Shown here one piece after another: positions 36,483-45,481 of a stretch of 64,000 bases of DNA. Positions within the stretch are counted from its first letter, which is position 1. Every line of letters begins with the position of its first letter. Origin of the DNA: Rufibacter sediminis (GTDB lineage Bacteria; Bacteroidota; Bacteroidia; Cytophagales; Hymenobacteraceae); assembly GCF_014269285.1 (NCBI RefSeq), contig NZ_JACOAF010000001.1, positions 1-64,000 on the forward strand, read 5' to 3'. Both the position numbers and the translations under genes were made by a program. The notes under the pieces were generated by a model. It did no database searches. It worked only from the letters and a program-made list of their open reading frames with translations, and was not told the origin of the DNA.

Positions 36483-37262
36483 ATGGGAAAGATAATTGCC
36501 GTTGCCAACCAGAAAGGCGGAGTAGGGAAAACCACTTCGGCCATTAACCTGGCAGCCAGCTTAGCCGCATTAGAATACAAAACCCTGCTGGTAGATGCTG
36601 ATCCGCAGGCCAATGCCACCTCTGGCATCGGGTTTGACCCGAAAGACATTGAGAACAGCATCTACGAGTGCATGGTAGACGGCGTGAAAACCGAGGACAT
36701 CATCATGACCTCCCCTATTGATTTCCTGGACCTCATCCCTTCCCACATTGACTTGGTGGGGGCCGAGGTGGAGATGATCAACCTGCCCAACCGCGAGGAG
36801 AAGATGAAACAGGTGCTGGTGCCCTTGAAGGAGAAATATGATTTCATCATCATTGACTGCTCCCCTTCGCTGGGTCTCATCACGGTGAACTCTCTGACGG
36901 CGGCAGACTCGGTGATCATCCCGGTGCAGTGTGAGTACTTCGCTTTGGAAGGGTTAGGAAAGCTTCTGAACACCATCAAGATCATCCAGTCGCGCCTGAA
37001 CCCCGACCTGGAGATTGAGGGCTTGTTGCTGACCATGTATGACGTGCGTCTGCGCCTGTCTAACCAGGTGGTGGAGGAAGTGAAGATGCACTTCCAGCAG
37101 ATGGTGTTTGACACCATCATTCCCCGGAACGTGAAATTAAGTGAATCGCCCTCTTTTGGGATACCGGCTATTCTCCATGACGCGGAAAGCAAGGGAGCCA
37201 TCAGCTACCTGAACCTGGCGCGCGAGATTGTGGAGAAGAACGGTGTGGCAGTTGCCCAGTAG
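36483..37262 (+). CDS. parA: Chromosome-partitioning ATPase ParA (Soj)
   Basis: A 259-residue deviant Walker ATPase. The P-loop [16 protein letters not shown] carries the signature lysine, with [10 protein letters not shown] and [10 protein letters not shown] following. It binds DNA nonspecifically as an ATP dimer and moves the ParB-origin complex. Spacing to parB is 24 bases. The short length without an N-terminal DNA-binding extension marks a chromosomal ParA. Confidence 0.96.
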   Translation: MGKIIAVANQKGGVGKTTSAINLAASLAALEYKTLLVDADPQANATSGIGFDPKDIENSIYECMVDGVKTEDIIMTSPIDFLDLIPSHIDLVGAEVEMINLPNREEKMKQVLVPLKEKYDFIIIDCSPSLGLITVNSLTAADSVIIPVQCEYFALEGLGKLLNTIKIIQSRLNPDLEIEGLLLTMYDVRLRLSNQVVEEVKMHFQQMVFDTIIPRNVKLSESPSFGIPAILHDAESKGAISYLNLAREIVEKNGVAVAQ

Positions 37263-37286
37263 TAATTTTTAGATTAAACTAAGTAC

Positions 37287-38213
37287 ATGTCTGATAATTC
37301 AGCCAAAAAAAAATCAGGGGGCCTTGGAAGAGGCCTCAATGCCCTTATCACGGGGAGCTATGACCGCAAAGCCCCAGCAGAACAAGAAACTACATCATCC
37401 ACCCTTAGTGCTGTCAATACCATCGCAGATATAAGTTTAACCCAGATTGAGACCAACCCTTTCCAGCCGCGTACCCACTTTGATCAGGTGGCGCTGGAAG
37501 AATTGGCTGAGTCTATCCGCATACAAGGCATCATCCAGCCCATCACGGTTCGGCAGCTGAGCGCTGATGCGTACCAGTTAATCTCCGGGGAGCGCCGTTA
37601 CCAGGCCGCCAAATTAGCGGGTCTGGAAACCATCCCGGCCTACATCCGGAAAGCCGATGACCAGCAGATGCTGGAGATGGCGCTGATTGAGAACATCCAG
37701 CGGGAAAACCTCAACGCGATTGAGATTGCCTTGAGCTACCAACGGCTGCTTTCTGAGTGTAGCCTGAAACAGGAGGAACTGGGCGAGCGCGTGGGCAAGA
37801 AACGGACCACCGTGACCAATTACCTGCGTCTGCTGAAATTACCGCCAGACATCCAGATCGGGATCAGAGATAACCTCATCTCCATGGGACACGCGCGCGC
37901 GGTCATCAACATTGAGGACGTAGACAAGCAATTGGAGGTGTACCGCAAGATTGTGAACGAAGAGCTGTCGGTGCGCAAAGTGGAGGAACTGGTGCGCAAC
38001 ATCAACCTTGCCAATAAAAAGCCCGACCCACAGACCAAACTAGACCTTCATCCGTTAGAAAACGAAGTGAAACGCGTTGAGTCCCGGTTGTCTTCTTACT
38101 TTGGGACCCGCATTCACGTGAAAGCCTCTCCAGAGGGCAAAGGGGAAATCAAGATCCCATTTGTGTCTGTAGATGAGCTGAACCGTATTCTGGAAATATT
38201 AAACTACGCCTAA
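37287..38213 (+). CDS. parB: ParB/Spo0J chromosome-partitioning protein
   Basis: A 308-residue protein. N-terminal GRGLNALIT is the ParA-interaction segment. Next come the CTPase/ParB box (NPFQPRTHFDQ, ITVRQL, GERRYQAAKLAG, LIENIQREN), a helix-turn-helix region (ELGERVGKKRTTVTNYLRLL) and a C-terminal dimerisation domain. It binds parS sites and slides as a CTP clamp. I see no convincing parS-like palindrome in this window. It overlaps nothing and the DUF5683 gene starts two bases after its stop. Confidence 0.96.
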   Translation: MSDNSAKKKSGGLGRGLNALITGSYDRKAPAEQETTSSTLSAVNTIADISLTQIETNPFQPRTHFDQVALEELAESIRIQGIIQPITVRQLSADAYQLISGERRYQAAKLAGLETIPAYIRKADDQQMLEMALIENIQRENLNAIEIALSYQRLLSECSLKQEELGERVGKKRTTVTNYLRLLKLPPDIQIGIRDNLISMGHARAVINIEDVDKQLEVYRKIVNEELSVRKVEELVRNINLANKKPDPQTKLDLHPLENEVKRVESRLSSYFGTRIHVKASPEGKGEIKIPFVSVDELNRILEILNYA

Positions 38214-38214
38214 C

Positions 38215-38871
38215 ATGCGGCAGCTCGCGGCCCTGCTTTTATTTTTCTGTTTAGCTGCTACCTTTTCTGTATCGGCCCAAGTAGTGACGGCGGGGCCAGA
38301 TTCTACCGTAGTAAACACCGCTGCTGTTGTTACGGATAGCACCAAGCAAGCGCCTCCTAAACATATAAAGGAAGCGATTGGAAGATGGAGCAAACCCGCG
38401 CAGGCTGCCTTCTATTCGGCGGTTTTGCCGGGTTTAGGCCAGGCCTACAACAGAAGCTACTGGAAAATTCCGTTGGTGTACGCCACGGGGGCCGTCATTG
38501 GGTACTTCATTTATGACAACAACCGCAAATACCAGGGTTTTGTCAAAGCCTTGGAAATCAGGCTGGACGGTAATGCGGCTACTATAGATGCCTACGCCGA
38601 CAGCCAAACGTACGGCGTTGGCCGACCCAATGACCAGGGAACCACCAACCTGCGTCGGTCCCGTGACTTCTTCCGGAAATACCGTGACCTGGACATAATC
38701 TTGGGAATTTTAGCCTGGGGTCTGAATGTCATGGAGGCGCACGTACATGCTCACCTGAAGGCGTTTGATGTGAGCGATGACCTTTCTTTGCAACTGAAGC
38801 CTTCTTTGCAACCTCTCATGGGTACCCGCTCCCACGTGGCGGGGCTTACCCTTCATCTGAACCTGAAATAA
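38215..38871 (+). CDS. DUF5683 domain membrane protein
   Basis: A 218-residue exported protein with a signal peptide (MRQLAALLLFFCLAATFSVSAQ). The DUF5683 core has PAQAAFYSAVLPGLGQAYNR, a helix VYATGAVIGYFIYDNN, and RDFFRKYRDLDIILGILAWG, then a short strand-rich tail. The family is confined largely to Bacteroidota and often sits in the parB-dapB-lepB run, as here. It has no assigned role; predicted envelope-associated. It is tightly packed with parB (one base) and dapB (four bases). Confidence 0.9.
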   Translation: MRQLAALLLFFCLAATFSVSAQVVTAGPDSTVVNTAAVVTDSTKQAPPKHIKEAIGRWSKPAQAAFYSAVLPGLGQAYNRSYWKIPLVYATGAVIGYFIYDNNRKYQGFVKALEIRLDGNAATIDAYADSQTYGVGRPNDQGTTNLRRSRDFFRKYRDLDIILGILAWGLNVMEAHVHAHLKAFDVSDDLSLQLKPSLQPLMGTRSHVAGLTLHLNLK

Positions 38872-38875
38872 AACT

Positions 38876-39592
38876 ATGCGCATATTACTCATTGGCTACG
38901 GCAAAATGGGCCATACAATTGAACGTCTGGCGCTGGCCAAGGGGCACGAAATTGTGGGAGCCCTCACCGTAGAAGATGCAGACCAACTCGCTACCTATAC
39001 CGCTGACCAGGTAGATGTGGCCATTGAATTCACCAGCCCCGTTGCCGCGGTGGGCAATATCCTGACCTGCTTTGAGAAAAAAATCCCAGTGGTGGTAGGC
39101 ACCACGGGTTGGCTTGAGCACCTTTCAATGGTAGAAGAAAAGTGCCAGCAGTTACAGGGCACGCTCTTCTATGCTTCCAATTTCAGCGTGGGCGTGAACC
39201 TTTTCTTCCACTTCAATGAGTACGTGGCCCAGAAGATGCAGCACTACCCAGAGTACCAAGTGCAGGTGAAGGAAATCCACCACGTCCATAAACTGGACCA
39301 GCCCAGCGGGACCGCTATCTCCATCGCCGATGGCATTCTGAAGCATTATCCGCAGAAACAGGGTTGGAAAAATGAAGTCTCCCAGGAACAGGACGTTTTA
39401 AGCGTGGTTTCTAAAAGAGAAGGCGAAGTTGTAGGCACGCACATTGTACAATACACCTCAGAAAACGATACCTTTGAACTACATCACATCGCCCACAGCA
39501 GAGAAGGTTTCGCCTCCGGGGCCCTTTTAGCTGCGGAGTGGTTACCCGGTCGCCAGGGCATTTACGGCATGACCGATCTGCTACAACTCTAA
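38876..39592 (+). CDS. dapB: 4-hydroxy-tetrahydrodipicolinate reductase
   Basis: A 238-residue NAD(P)H-dependent reductase of the lysine/diaminopimelate pathway. Seen: nucleotide-binding ILLIGYGKMGHTIE, VVVGTTGW, SNFSVGVNLFFHF, the catalytic histidines and substrate lysine in EIHHVHKLDQPSGTA, and the closing GIYGMTDLL. It is shorter than the enterobacterial enzyme, as usual in Bacteroidota. It supplies diaminopimelate for the murein cut by the NlpC/P60 enzymes of this window. It is part of the parA to lepB run; lepB starts 10 bases later. Confidence 0.96.
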   Translation: MRILLIGYGKMGHTIERLALAKGHEIVGALTVEDADQLATYTADQVDVAIEFTSPVAAVGNILTCFEKKIPVVVGTTGWLEHLSMVEEKCQQLQGTLFYASNFSVGVNLFFHFNEYVAQKMQHYPEYQVQVKEIHHVHKLDQPSGTAISIADGILKHYPQKQGWKNEVSQEQDVLSVVSKREGEVVGTHIVQYTSENDTFELHHIAHSREGFASGALLAAEWLPGRQGIYGMTDLLQL

Positions 39593-39602
39593 ACTTGATT
39601 GC

Positions 39603-40709
39603 ATGAGTATCCGATTCTGGACCAAGAAAGACACCAAGCCTAGAAAGAAAAAAGGCTTTTTCAGGGAGTGGGGAGACGCCATTCTTTTTGCTGTAGTAGC
39701 CGCTACCCTCATCCGGTGGGCTACTTTTGAAGCCTATACCATCCCTACTCCTTCCATGGAGAAGTCTTTGCTGGTGGGAGATTATCTGTTTGTGAGCAAA
39801 CTGCACTACGGCCCCCGCACTCCTATCACGCCTTTACAGGTCCCTTTGACGCACCAGACCATCTGGGGAACCAACATTCCGTCGTACTCAGACGCCATCC
39901 AGCTGAAGTCATACCGGCTGCCCGGTTTTTCCTCCGTGAAGAACAACGACGTGGTGGTCTTCAACTGGCCCGCCGATATCAACCACCCCACTGATCTCCG
40001 GATGAATTACATCAAACGCTGCATCGGCATCGCGGGCGATAAAATTCAGATGAAGGACATGCAGGTGTACATCAACGACAAACTGGTGCCGGAGCCGGAA
40101 AGAGTACAGTACGCCTATGGTTTGCTTACGTCCACCCCCATCAATGAGAAGTTCTTCAAGGAGAACGACATCACCGATGTGCAGGAGGCGTTTGGCGGGG
40201 TTGGCTACGTGATCAACACCACGCCCGCCACTGCGGCCAAACTGAAAGACTACGATTTCATCAAGGAAGTGGTGTTGTACAAAGACAGCATCGGTTCCAT
40301 CAGGGCCGATGTTTTCCCGTTCAAGCCGTCTATGTACCCGTACAACAAAGACAACTTCGGGCCGTTCATCATCCCCAAAGAAGGCATGACGGTGGACATC
40401 AACCCCCAAACCATTCCGTTCTACGAGATGGCCATCCGGAAGTACGAAGGATTTGAAAAGGATGAGGTAACCGTCACCGATGACAAGATTCTGGTGAAAG
40501 GCCAGGAGCTGAAACAATATACCTTCAAACAGGATTACTACTGGATGATGGGCGACAACCGCCACAACTCTGAAGACTCCCGCTATTGGGGCTTTGTGCC
40601 CGAAGACCATGTGGTGGGCAAAGCCGTCCTGATCTGGATGTCCGCGGACCAGAACGAGTCCATGTTCAACAAAATCCGGTGGAGCCGCATCTTTAAAGGC
40701 ATAGAATAG
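39603..40709 (+). CDS. lepB: Signal peptidase I
   Basis: A 368-residue membrane protease, long as is usual in Bacteroidota. A basic N-terminus and one helix (ILFAVVAATLIRWATF) are followed by box B with the catalytic serine (IPTPSMEKSLLVGDYLFVSK), the catalytic lysine region NYIKRCIGIAGD, and boxes D/E (WMMGDNRHNSEDSRYWGFVP). The extra ~100 residues between boxes form an inserted beta domain. It removes signal peptides from proteins exported by Sec, including the many here. It is the last gene of the operon. Confidence 0.96.
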   Translation: MSIRFWTKKDTKPRKKKGFFREWGDAILFAVVAATLIRWATFEAYTIPTPSMEKSLLVGDYLFVSKLHYGPRTPITPLQVPLTHQTIWGTNIPSYSDAIQLKSYRLPGFSSVKNNDVVVFNWPADINHPTDLRMNYIKRCIGIAGDKIQMKDMQVYINDKLVPEPERVQYAYGLLTSTPINEKFFKENDITDVQEAFGGVGYVINTTPATAAKLKDYDFIKEVVLYKDSIGSIRADVFPFKPSMYPYNKDNFGPFIIPKEGMTVDINPQTIPFYEMAIRKYEGFEKDEVTVTDDKILVKGQELKQYTFKQDYYWMMGDNRHNSEDSRYWGFVPEDHVVGKAVLIWMSADQNESMFNKIRWSRIFKGIE

Positions 40710-40716
40710 GATTTGC

Positions 40717-40752
40717 GTTTAGAGGCTCTTTTTCCAAAAGGAGGGCCAAAAT
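40717..40752. repeat. Intergenic palindromic repeat
   Basis: GTTTAGAGGCTCTTTTT then AAAAGGAGGGCCAAAAT; decayed copy directly after lepB. Confidence 0.5.
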
Positions 40753-40754
40753 AG

Positions 40755-40793
40755 AAAAGCGAAGGCCGGCTAATGTAGCCGGCCTTCGCTTTT
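40755..40793 (+). terminator. Terminator of the par-dapB-lepB operon
   Basis: Perfect 18-bp stem AAAAGCGAAGGCCGGCTA / TAGCCGGCCTTCGCTTTT with a three-base loop. Confidence 0.92.
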
Positions 40794-40848
40794 TATCACT
40801 TTCAGGAAAGCCGAAGAAAATCTAACTTGGGTCGTTAACCTTTCGCCC

Positions 40849-41649
40849 ATGCGCCCGCTTCTCCTTTTCCTGCTCTTATCCGCACGTATTCTCCAAGCCC
40901 AGCCCACTGATGGCTGGCCGAAGCATAAGCAGGACACACCCAGGAAAACCACCAGCTACCAGGGAGCCATCATCAGAGTTGACGCCCATGAGAAAAGAAT
41001 CACCTTGCTGTTCACCGGCCACGAGTTTGCCGATGGTGCTGCGGTGATCAGGGAGACCTTGCGGAAGCACAGAATCAAAGCGGCTTTTTTCCTGACCGGC
41101 GATTTCTACCGGAACCCTGCCTTTGCCGCCGTGATCAAAGGCCTTAAGAAAGACGGCCACTATCTGGGGGCGCACTCAGACAAGCACCTTCTCTACGCCG
41201 ATTGGGGCAAACGGGATTCTACCCTGGTGACCAAAGCGCAATTCACGCAAGATCTGCTGGCTAATTATGCCGAGATGGCGAAGCACGGAATCAAGCGGAA
41301 AGCGGCGCCCTATTTTTTACCGCCGTATGAATGGTACAACCCACAGATTGCCGACTGGACAAGCCAATTAGGTTTAACCTTGATCAACCACACCCCCGGC
41401 ACTCTCTCCCACGCCGACTACACCTATCCCAGTCTGGGAAAACAATACCGCAGCAGCGAAGTCATCCTGGATTCCATCCTGAGTTTCGAAGAGAAAGACC
41501 CGAAGGGCTTGAACGGTTTTCTGCTCCTGCTGCACCTGGGCACAGATCCGGCAAGAACCGATAAACTCTACCTCCACTTAGATGAACTCGTCACTCAACT
41601 CAAGGCCCGGGGCTATCAGTTCGTGTCTCTACCCGAGGCGTTGCAATAG
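40849..41649 (+). CDS. Secreted polysaccharide deacetylase family protein
   Basis: A 266-residue protein with a signal peptide (MRPLLLFLLLSARILQAQ). The NodB-like fold is visible: ITLLFTGHEFADGA at the first strand, RKHRIKAAFFLTGDFY, and the metal-binding GAHSDKHLLY (H-x3-H type). The usual first-motif pair of aspartates is replaced by TGHEF, as in a subgroup of CE4 proteins in Cytophagales, so catalysis is uncertain. Late motifs include YFLPPYEWYN and FLLLLHLGTD. If active it would deacetylate a cell-wall or exopolysaccharide sugar. It stands alone. Confidence 0.85.
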   Translation: MRPLLLFLLLSARILQAQPTDGWPKHKQDTPRKTTSYQGAIIRVDAHEKRITLLFTGHEFADGAAVIRETLRKHRIKAAFFLTGDFYRNPAFAAVIKGLKKDGHYLGAHSDKHLLYADWGKRDSTLVTKAQFTQDLLANYAEMAKHGIKRKAAPYFLPPYEWYNPQIADWTSQLGLTLINHTPGTLSHADYTYPSLGKQYRSSEVILDSILSFEEKDPKGLNGFLLLLHLGTDPARTDKLYLHLDELVTQLKARGYQFVSLPEALQ

Positions 41650-41678
41650 CGAGTAAAGCTTGAGCTCTAATTCAGTTC

Positions 41679-41723
41679 TTCCCGTTTAGGGGCTCTTTTC
41701 CAAAAACAGGCCCTAAACGGGAA
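41679..41723. repeat. Palindromic repeat between convergent genes
   Basis: TTCCCGTTTAGGGGCTCTTTT / AAAACAGGCCC...GGGAA, 21-bp arms with two mismatches. Placed to stop transcription from both the deacetylase gene and ung. Confidence 0.75.
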
Positions 41724-41730
41724 TCGTCTT

Positions 41731-42393
41731 TTACCACTCAATCTCGGGCAGGCCGTTTTCCCGCAGGTAGGCATTGGCCTTGCTGAAATGACGCGTCCCG
41801 AAGAATCCTTTGTCCGCGGCAAACGGCGAGGGATGCGCGGCTTTCAGGACCAGGTGCTTTTTCTCGTCTATGATCTGCCCCTTCTTCTGGGCGTAGGCGC
41901 CCCACAGCAGAAAGACCACGTGCTCCTTTTCATCCGATACTTTCTTGATGACGGCATCGGTGAACTCCTCCCAGCCTTTTTTCTGGTGCGATCCGGCCTG
42001 ATGCGCCCGCACGGTGAGGGTGGCATTCAGCAAGAGAACCCCCTGCTCGGCCCAACGTTCCAGATTCCCGGACCTAGGGATGGGTTTACCCAAATCTGCC
42101 TCTATCTCTTTAAATATGTTTAATAGAGAAGGTGGCGTCCGCATTCCTTCGGCGACGGAGAAGGCTAAGCCATTGGCCTGACCCTGCCCGTGGTACGGGT
42201 CCTGGCCCAGAATGACCACGCGCACCTGATCAAAGGGGCATTCGTCAAAGGCGTGGAAGATTTGTTTGCCCGGCGGATAGACTTCGGTGGTGGTGTATTC
42301 GGCCTTAACAAACCCGATAAGGTTCTGAAAATAAGCCTTCTCAAACTCATCTTGTAGCACCTGTTGCCAGCTGCTTTCAATTTTTACCTGCAT
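41731..42393 (-). CDS. ung: Uracil-DNA glycosylase
   Basis: A 220-residue family 1 glycosylase. The water-activating motif is GQDPYHGQGQANGLAF (Asp 65). FLLWGAYAQKKG and the leucine-loop motif HPSPFAADKGFFG (HPSPLS variant) follow. It removes uracil from DNA in base excision repair. Full length. The frame begins at an ATG with the usual MQVKIESSWQQVLQDEF. Divergent from apaG with a 107-base spacer. Confidence 0.97.
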   Translation of the reverse strand: MQVKIESSWQQVLQDEFEKAYFQNLIGFVKAEYTTTEVYPPGKQIFHAFDECPFDQVRVVILGQDPYHGQGQANGLAFSVAEGMRTPPSLLNIFKEIEADLGKPIPRSGNLERWAEQGVLLLNATLTVRAHQAGSHQKKGWEEFTDAVIKKVSDEKEHVVFLLWGAYAQKKGQIIDEKKHLVLKAAHPSPFAADKGFFGTRHFSKANAYLRENGLPEIEW

Positions 42394-42500
42394 AGAAGAG
42401 GTACCAGTTAAAGGTTTTTAGCGTATTTTTACTTTAGAATCCGGCTGGCAAAACTAAATAGCCAGAAAGCCTGTTCCCAATATACCAAATTAAGGCACGC

Positions 42501-42887
42501 ATGGATACGAAAACAACCCAAGGAGTCACTGTCAACGTCACGACAAATTACCTCCCTGACTATTCCAGTCCGGCCCAGCAACACTTTGTCTTCGCTTATA
42601 AGATCACCATTCAGAACAACAGCGAATTTACGGTAAAGTTATTACGCCGCCACTGGCACATTTTTGATTCCAACAACGAGATACGCGAGGTGGAGGGCGA
42701 AGGCGTAGTAGGCCAGCAACCCGTGCTGGAACCCGGCGAAAGCCACCAATACGTGTCGGGCTGTAACCTGAAAACCAGTATCGGCAAAATGGCGGGAACG
42801 TACCTGATGGAACGTCTGGTAGACGGGCGCCAATTCCACGTGACCATCCCCGAGTTCACGCTTATCATTCCTTATAAACTCAACTAA
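42501..42887 (+). CDS. apaG: ApaG-domain protein
   Basis: A 128-residue single-domain protein with the ApaG immunoglobulin-like fold: GVTVNVTTNYLPDYS, FAYKITIQNNSEFTVKLLRRHW, VGQQPVLEPGESHQYVSGCNL and GTYLMERL. ApaG is linked by mutants to Co2+/Mg2+ homeostasis, and its domain occurs in F-box proteins; a reaction is not known. The methyltransferase gene follows 29 bases later and may be co-transcribed. Confidence 0.95.
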   Translation: MDTKTTQGVTVNVTTNYLPDYSSPAQQHFVFAYKITIQNNSEFTVKLLRRHWHIFDSNNEIREVEGEGVVGQQPVLEPGESHQYVSGCNLKTSIGKMAGTYLMERLVDGRQFHVTIPEFTLIIPYKLN

Positions 42888-42916
42888 TCCCGCTTCTGGC
42901 TTTGCAGCACGCCGCC

Positions 42917-43687
42917 ATGATCTACAGGTACGCCTCCTTCTGGATGCGTTCAGGGAATGCGCATGGTCTGCACTCCCCTTTCGTTTTCAACCTTTATTGC
43001 CACATCATCCACCACGAGGGGCATTTTCAGGCCTATGACGCGGTGGAAACCTTACGCGAAGACCTGCTGGAAGACCAGACGGTACTGAACGTAACCGATT
43101 TTGGCGCGGGCTCCCACTCCGGTGCTACCCGCCAACGCAAAATCGCGGACATTGCCCGAACGGCGGCAAAGCCAGCCCGATTGGGCCAACTGCTGTTCCG
43201 GTTGGCCAATCACTTCAAGCCAGGCGTCCTGCTAGAGTTGGGAACGTCGCTGGGTGTAACCACTAGCTACTTAGGCTTAGCCCGCAAAACCGCTGATCTC
43301 TACACGTTTGAGGGATGCCCGGCCATTGCGGCGCAGGCCAGAAAGAACTTCAAAACCTTGGGGCTGGAAAACGTCAAGCTAGTGGAGGGTAACCTGGACC
43401 AGACGCTGCCTCAAACGCTGGCGCAGCTGGAGAAAGTAGACTTTGTGTTCTTTGACGGAAACCACCGCTACGAGCCCACTATCCGGTACTTTGAGCAGTG
43501 CCTCACCAAAGCCCACGAAGGCAGCGTCTTCATTCTGGATGACATCTACTGGTCCGGGGAGATGGCGCAGGCCTGGAAAAAAATAAAGCAGCACCCGAAG
43601 GTACTGCTCACCGTTGATCTGTTCCACCTGGGGCTGGTCTTCTTCCGGACCAACCAACCCAAGCAACATTTTACTTTAAGGTTTTAA
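42917..43687 (+). CDS. Class I SAM-dependent methyltransferase
   Basis: 256 residues from the ATG at 42917 (MIYRYASFWMRSGNAHGLHS); an upstream TTG at 42902 is not needed. The Rossmann motif I is VLLELGTSLGVTTSYLGLA, with TFEGCPAIAAQARKNF at the acidic strand-2 end and VDFVFFDGNHRYEPTI at motif post-II. This resembles O-methyltransferase-type enzymes common in Cytophagales. The conserved HGLHSPFVFNLY near the start marks this Bacteroidota subgroup. The substrate is unknown. A perfect palindrome follows the stop. Confidence 0.88.
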   Translation: MIYRYASFWMRSGNAHGLHSPFVFNLYCHIIHHEGHFQAYDAVETLREDLLEDQTVLNVTDFGAGSHSGATRQRKIADIARTAAKPARLGQLLFRLANHFKPGVLLELGTSLGVTTSYLGLARKTADLYTFEGCPAIAAQARKNFKTLGLENVKLVEGNLDQTLPQTLAQLEKVDFVFFDGNHRYEPTIRYFEQCLTKAHEGSVFILDDIYWSGEMAQAWKKIKQHPKVLLTVDLFHLGLVFFRTNQPKQHFTLRF

Positions 43688-43699
43688 TCACCTTGTTTT

Positions 43700-43753
43700 G
43701 ATAAACGCGCTTTGGGCCTGTTTTCTGAAAAACAGGCCCAAAGCGCGTTTATC
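43700..43753. repeat. Perfect palindromic repeat between convergent genes
   Basis: Exact 25-bp arms (43700-43724 / 43729-43753), loop CTGA, core TTTGGGCCTGTTTT. Lies exactly between two stop codons and should terminate both. Confidence 0.88.
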
Positions 43754-43754
43754 A

Positions 43755-44573
43755 TTATTCAAACTTGATGGCTTCTCTGATTCTAATCAGGCGACGCATC
43801 AAACCTTCCAGTTGGGCCAGCGGCAACATGTTAGCTCCGTCTGAACGGGCGGTTAGCGGGTCTGGGTGGGTTTCAATGAACAATCCGTCGGCGCCTACGG
43901 CGATGGCCGCTTTGGCGATGGTTTCAATCAAGGCGGGTCTTCCGCCAGTCACACCCGAGGACTGGTTGGGTTGCTGCAGCGAGTGGGTTACGTCCATTAC
44001 CACCGGCACCAGGTTTTCACGCATCACCGGAATGTTCCGGAAATCCACCACTAGATCTGAGTAGCCGAACGAGTTACCTCTATCGGTCAGAATCACCAAG
44101 TCATTGCCCGATTCCTTGATTTTCTCAACGGCAAATTTCATGGACTCACCCGACAGGAACTGGCCTTTCTTGATGTTCACTACTTTGCCGGTCTGGGCGG
44201 CGGCTACGAGCAGATCAGTTTGGCGGCACAAGAACGCGGGGATCTGCAGCACGTCTACGTACTCGGCGGCCATGGCAGCTTCGTGCGTTTCGTGGATGTC
44301 GGTGACGGTGGGCACCCCGAAGGTCTCGCTCACCTTGGCCAGAATCTTCAGGGCCTTCTCGTCGCCGATGCCGGTGAACGAGTCTTTGCGCGAGCGGTTG
44401 GCTTTGCGGTAAGAGCCTTTGAAGATGAGGGGAATTTGCAGTCGGTCAGAAATCCGGACCAGTTCCTCGGCAATGTTCATGGCCATTTCTTCGCCTTCAA
44501 TGGCGCATGGCCCGGCCATTAGAAAGAAGTTTCCGGAATCGGTGTGTTGCAGTTTAGGGATATTGAGTATCAT
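43755..44573 (-). CDS. kdsA: 3-deoxy-8-phosphooctulonate (KDO-8-P) synthase
   Basis: A 272-residue aldolase joining PEP and arabinose 5-phosphate in lipopolysaccharide core synthesis. Seen: FLMAGPCAIEGEEM, IFKGSYRKANRSRKDSF, VTDIHET, PAFLCRQTDLL, VNIKKGQFLSG, LTDRGNSFGY and VMDVTHSLQQPNQSSGVTGG. The Cys-metal ligand is replaced by an Asn-type NKANR-like arrangement only in some families; here SYRKANRSR suggests the metal-independent class, without certainty. Presence of kdsA means a KDO-containing outer membrane. A single gene. Confidence 0.96.
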   Translation of the reverse strand: MILNIPKLQHTDSGNFFLMAGPCAIEGEEMAMNIAEELVRISDRLQIPLIFKGSYRKANRSRKDSFTGIGDEKALKILAKVSETFGVPTVTDIHETHEAAMAAEYVDVLQIPAFLCRQTDLLVAAAQTGKVVNIKKGQFLSGESMKFAVEKIKESGNDLVILTDRGNSFGYSDLVVDFRNIPVMRENLVPVVMDVTHSLQQPNQSSGVTGGRPALIETIAKAAIAVGADGLFIETHPDPLTARSDGANMLPLAQLEGLMRRLIRIREAIKFE

Positions 44574-44655
44574 AGCTATTCCTGTGGTTACGTCTTGGGT
44601 GGTACGCTTAAATTAAGTGTAATGGTCTTCTCTGGCAGGAGCCGTTTACGCGGGC

Positions 44656-44701
44656 CGCCTGTTTCTGGCCTGTTTTCCTGAAAACAGGCCAGAAACAGGC
44701 G
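44656..44701. repeat. Perfect palindromic repeat
   Basis: Exact 21-bp arms (44656-44676 / 44681-44701), core TTTCTGGCCTGTTTT, loop CCTG. It lies between two co-oriented minus-strand genes, downstream of the thiopurine-type methyltransferase and upstream of kdsA. Confidence 0.85.
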
Positions 44702-44757
44702 ATGCAAATCCGCTCCCTGCCGCAGCATTGCTGCTGCGGTGCCAAAAGTACAGAATT

Positions 44758-45375
44758 CTACGCGATAAACTGCGGCCTCGAGCGGCGCTGCAGCTCTATA
44801 AACAGCTCCCTCCCCTGCCTAGGCTTGACGGAGTTCTGACAAGGTTCGAACCGGAGAAACTCAAAATAAGGCTCAAAATAGGCTTGGTATTCCAGAGCAG
44901 AACCACCAAACGGCGGACCTTCCTTCTCAAACTCAACGGAGAACAAGACCCCGGCCAATTTGCCGTTCGGTTTCAGGAGATCAAACATCTGGCGGGCATA
45001 GTGGGCACGAAGGTCGCGGGGCAACGCGCAAAAGAAGGTCTGCTCCAATACCAGATCGTACTGCTGGGCCGTTAAAGAAAAGAAGTCCTCTTGCAACAGG
45101 TGATGCCTGGGGAACATGGGTAACCGCTCCTGAAAATTCTGCAGTGGCGCCGCCGCAATGTCCAGCAGATAGACGTTGGTAAACCCGTTTTGGTGCAGGT
45201 ACTCGGCCTCATAGCCGTTTCCGCCTCCCGGAACCAGGATACTGAGCTCCTTCTCCGGCAACTGATCAATATAGGATTTTAAGGGAGGGGTGATCCCGCC
45301 CACATCCCACTCGGTGCGGTTCTGCTCGTATCTTTGCTGCCAATACTGCTGGTTTAAATTGTCTTTTTCACTCAT
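44758..45375 (-). CDS. Thiol/thiopurine S-methyltransferase family protein
   Basis: A 205-residue class I methyltransferase. Seen: the TPMT-type opening QYWQQRYEQNRTEWDVGG, the SAM-binding SILVPGGGNGYEAEYLHQNG, VYLLDIAAAPLQNF, EDFFSLTAQQYDLVLEQTFFCALP and MFDLLKPNGKLAGVLF. Family members methylate small thiols, halides or tellurium compounds; the substrate is open. Divergent from the coiled-coil gene with a clear promoter on the other side. Confidence 0.9.
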   Translation of the reverse strand: MSEKDNLNQQYWQQRYEQNRTEWDVGGITPPLKSYIDQLPEKELSILVPGGGNGYEAEYLHQNGFTNVYLLDIAAAPLQNFQERLPMFPRHHLLQEDFFSLTAQQYDLVLEQTFFCALPRDLRAHYARQMFDLLKPNGKLAGVLFSVEFEKEGPPFGGSALEYQAYFEPYFEFLRFEPCQNSVKPRQGRELFIELQRRSRPQFIA

Positions 45376-45403
45376 GCGCTGAAGTAAGTATTTTACCCGG
45401 TTA

Positions 45404-45434
45404 TTTGCAAAGGATAGATAGAAACGTATTTTTG
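45404..45434 (+). promoter_or_regulatory. Canonical Bacteroidota promoter
   Basis: TTTG at 45404-45407, a 19-base spacer, then TATTTTTG at 45427-45434. This fits the TTTG-N19-TAnnTTTG consensus of the phylum's housekeeping sigma factor. The gene start follows 48 bases later. Confidence 0.65.
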
Positions 45435-45481
45435 TAAGAATAGGTAGTGCCCAAAAACTCTAAACCACCCTTTAATCCGCT

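Noticed and set aside
36483-38213. Plasmid-type partition module or origin
   Set aside because: parA and parB lie in a housekeeping operon with dapB and lepB; no dnaA, origin-like boxes or clear parS were seen.
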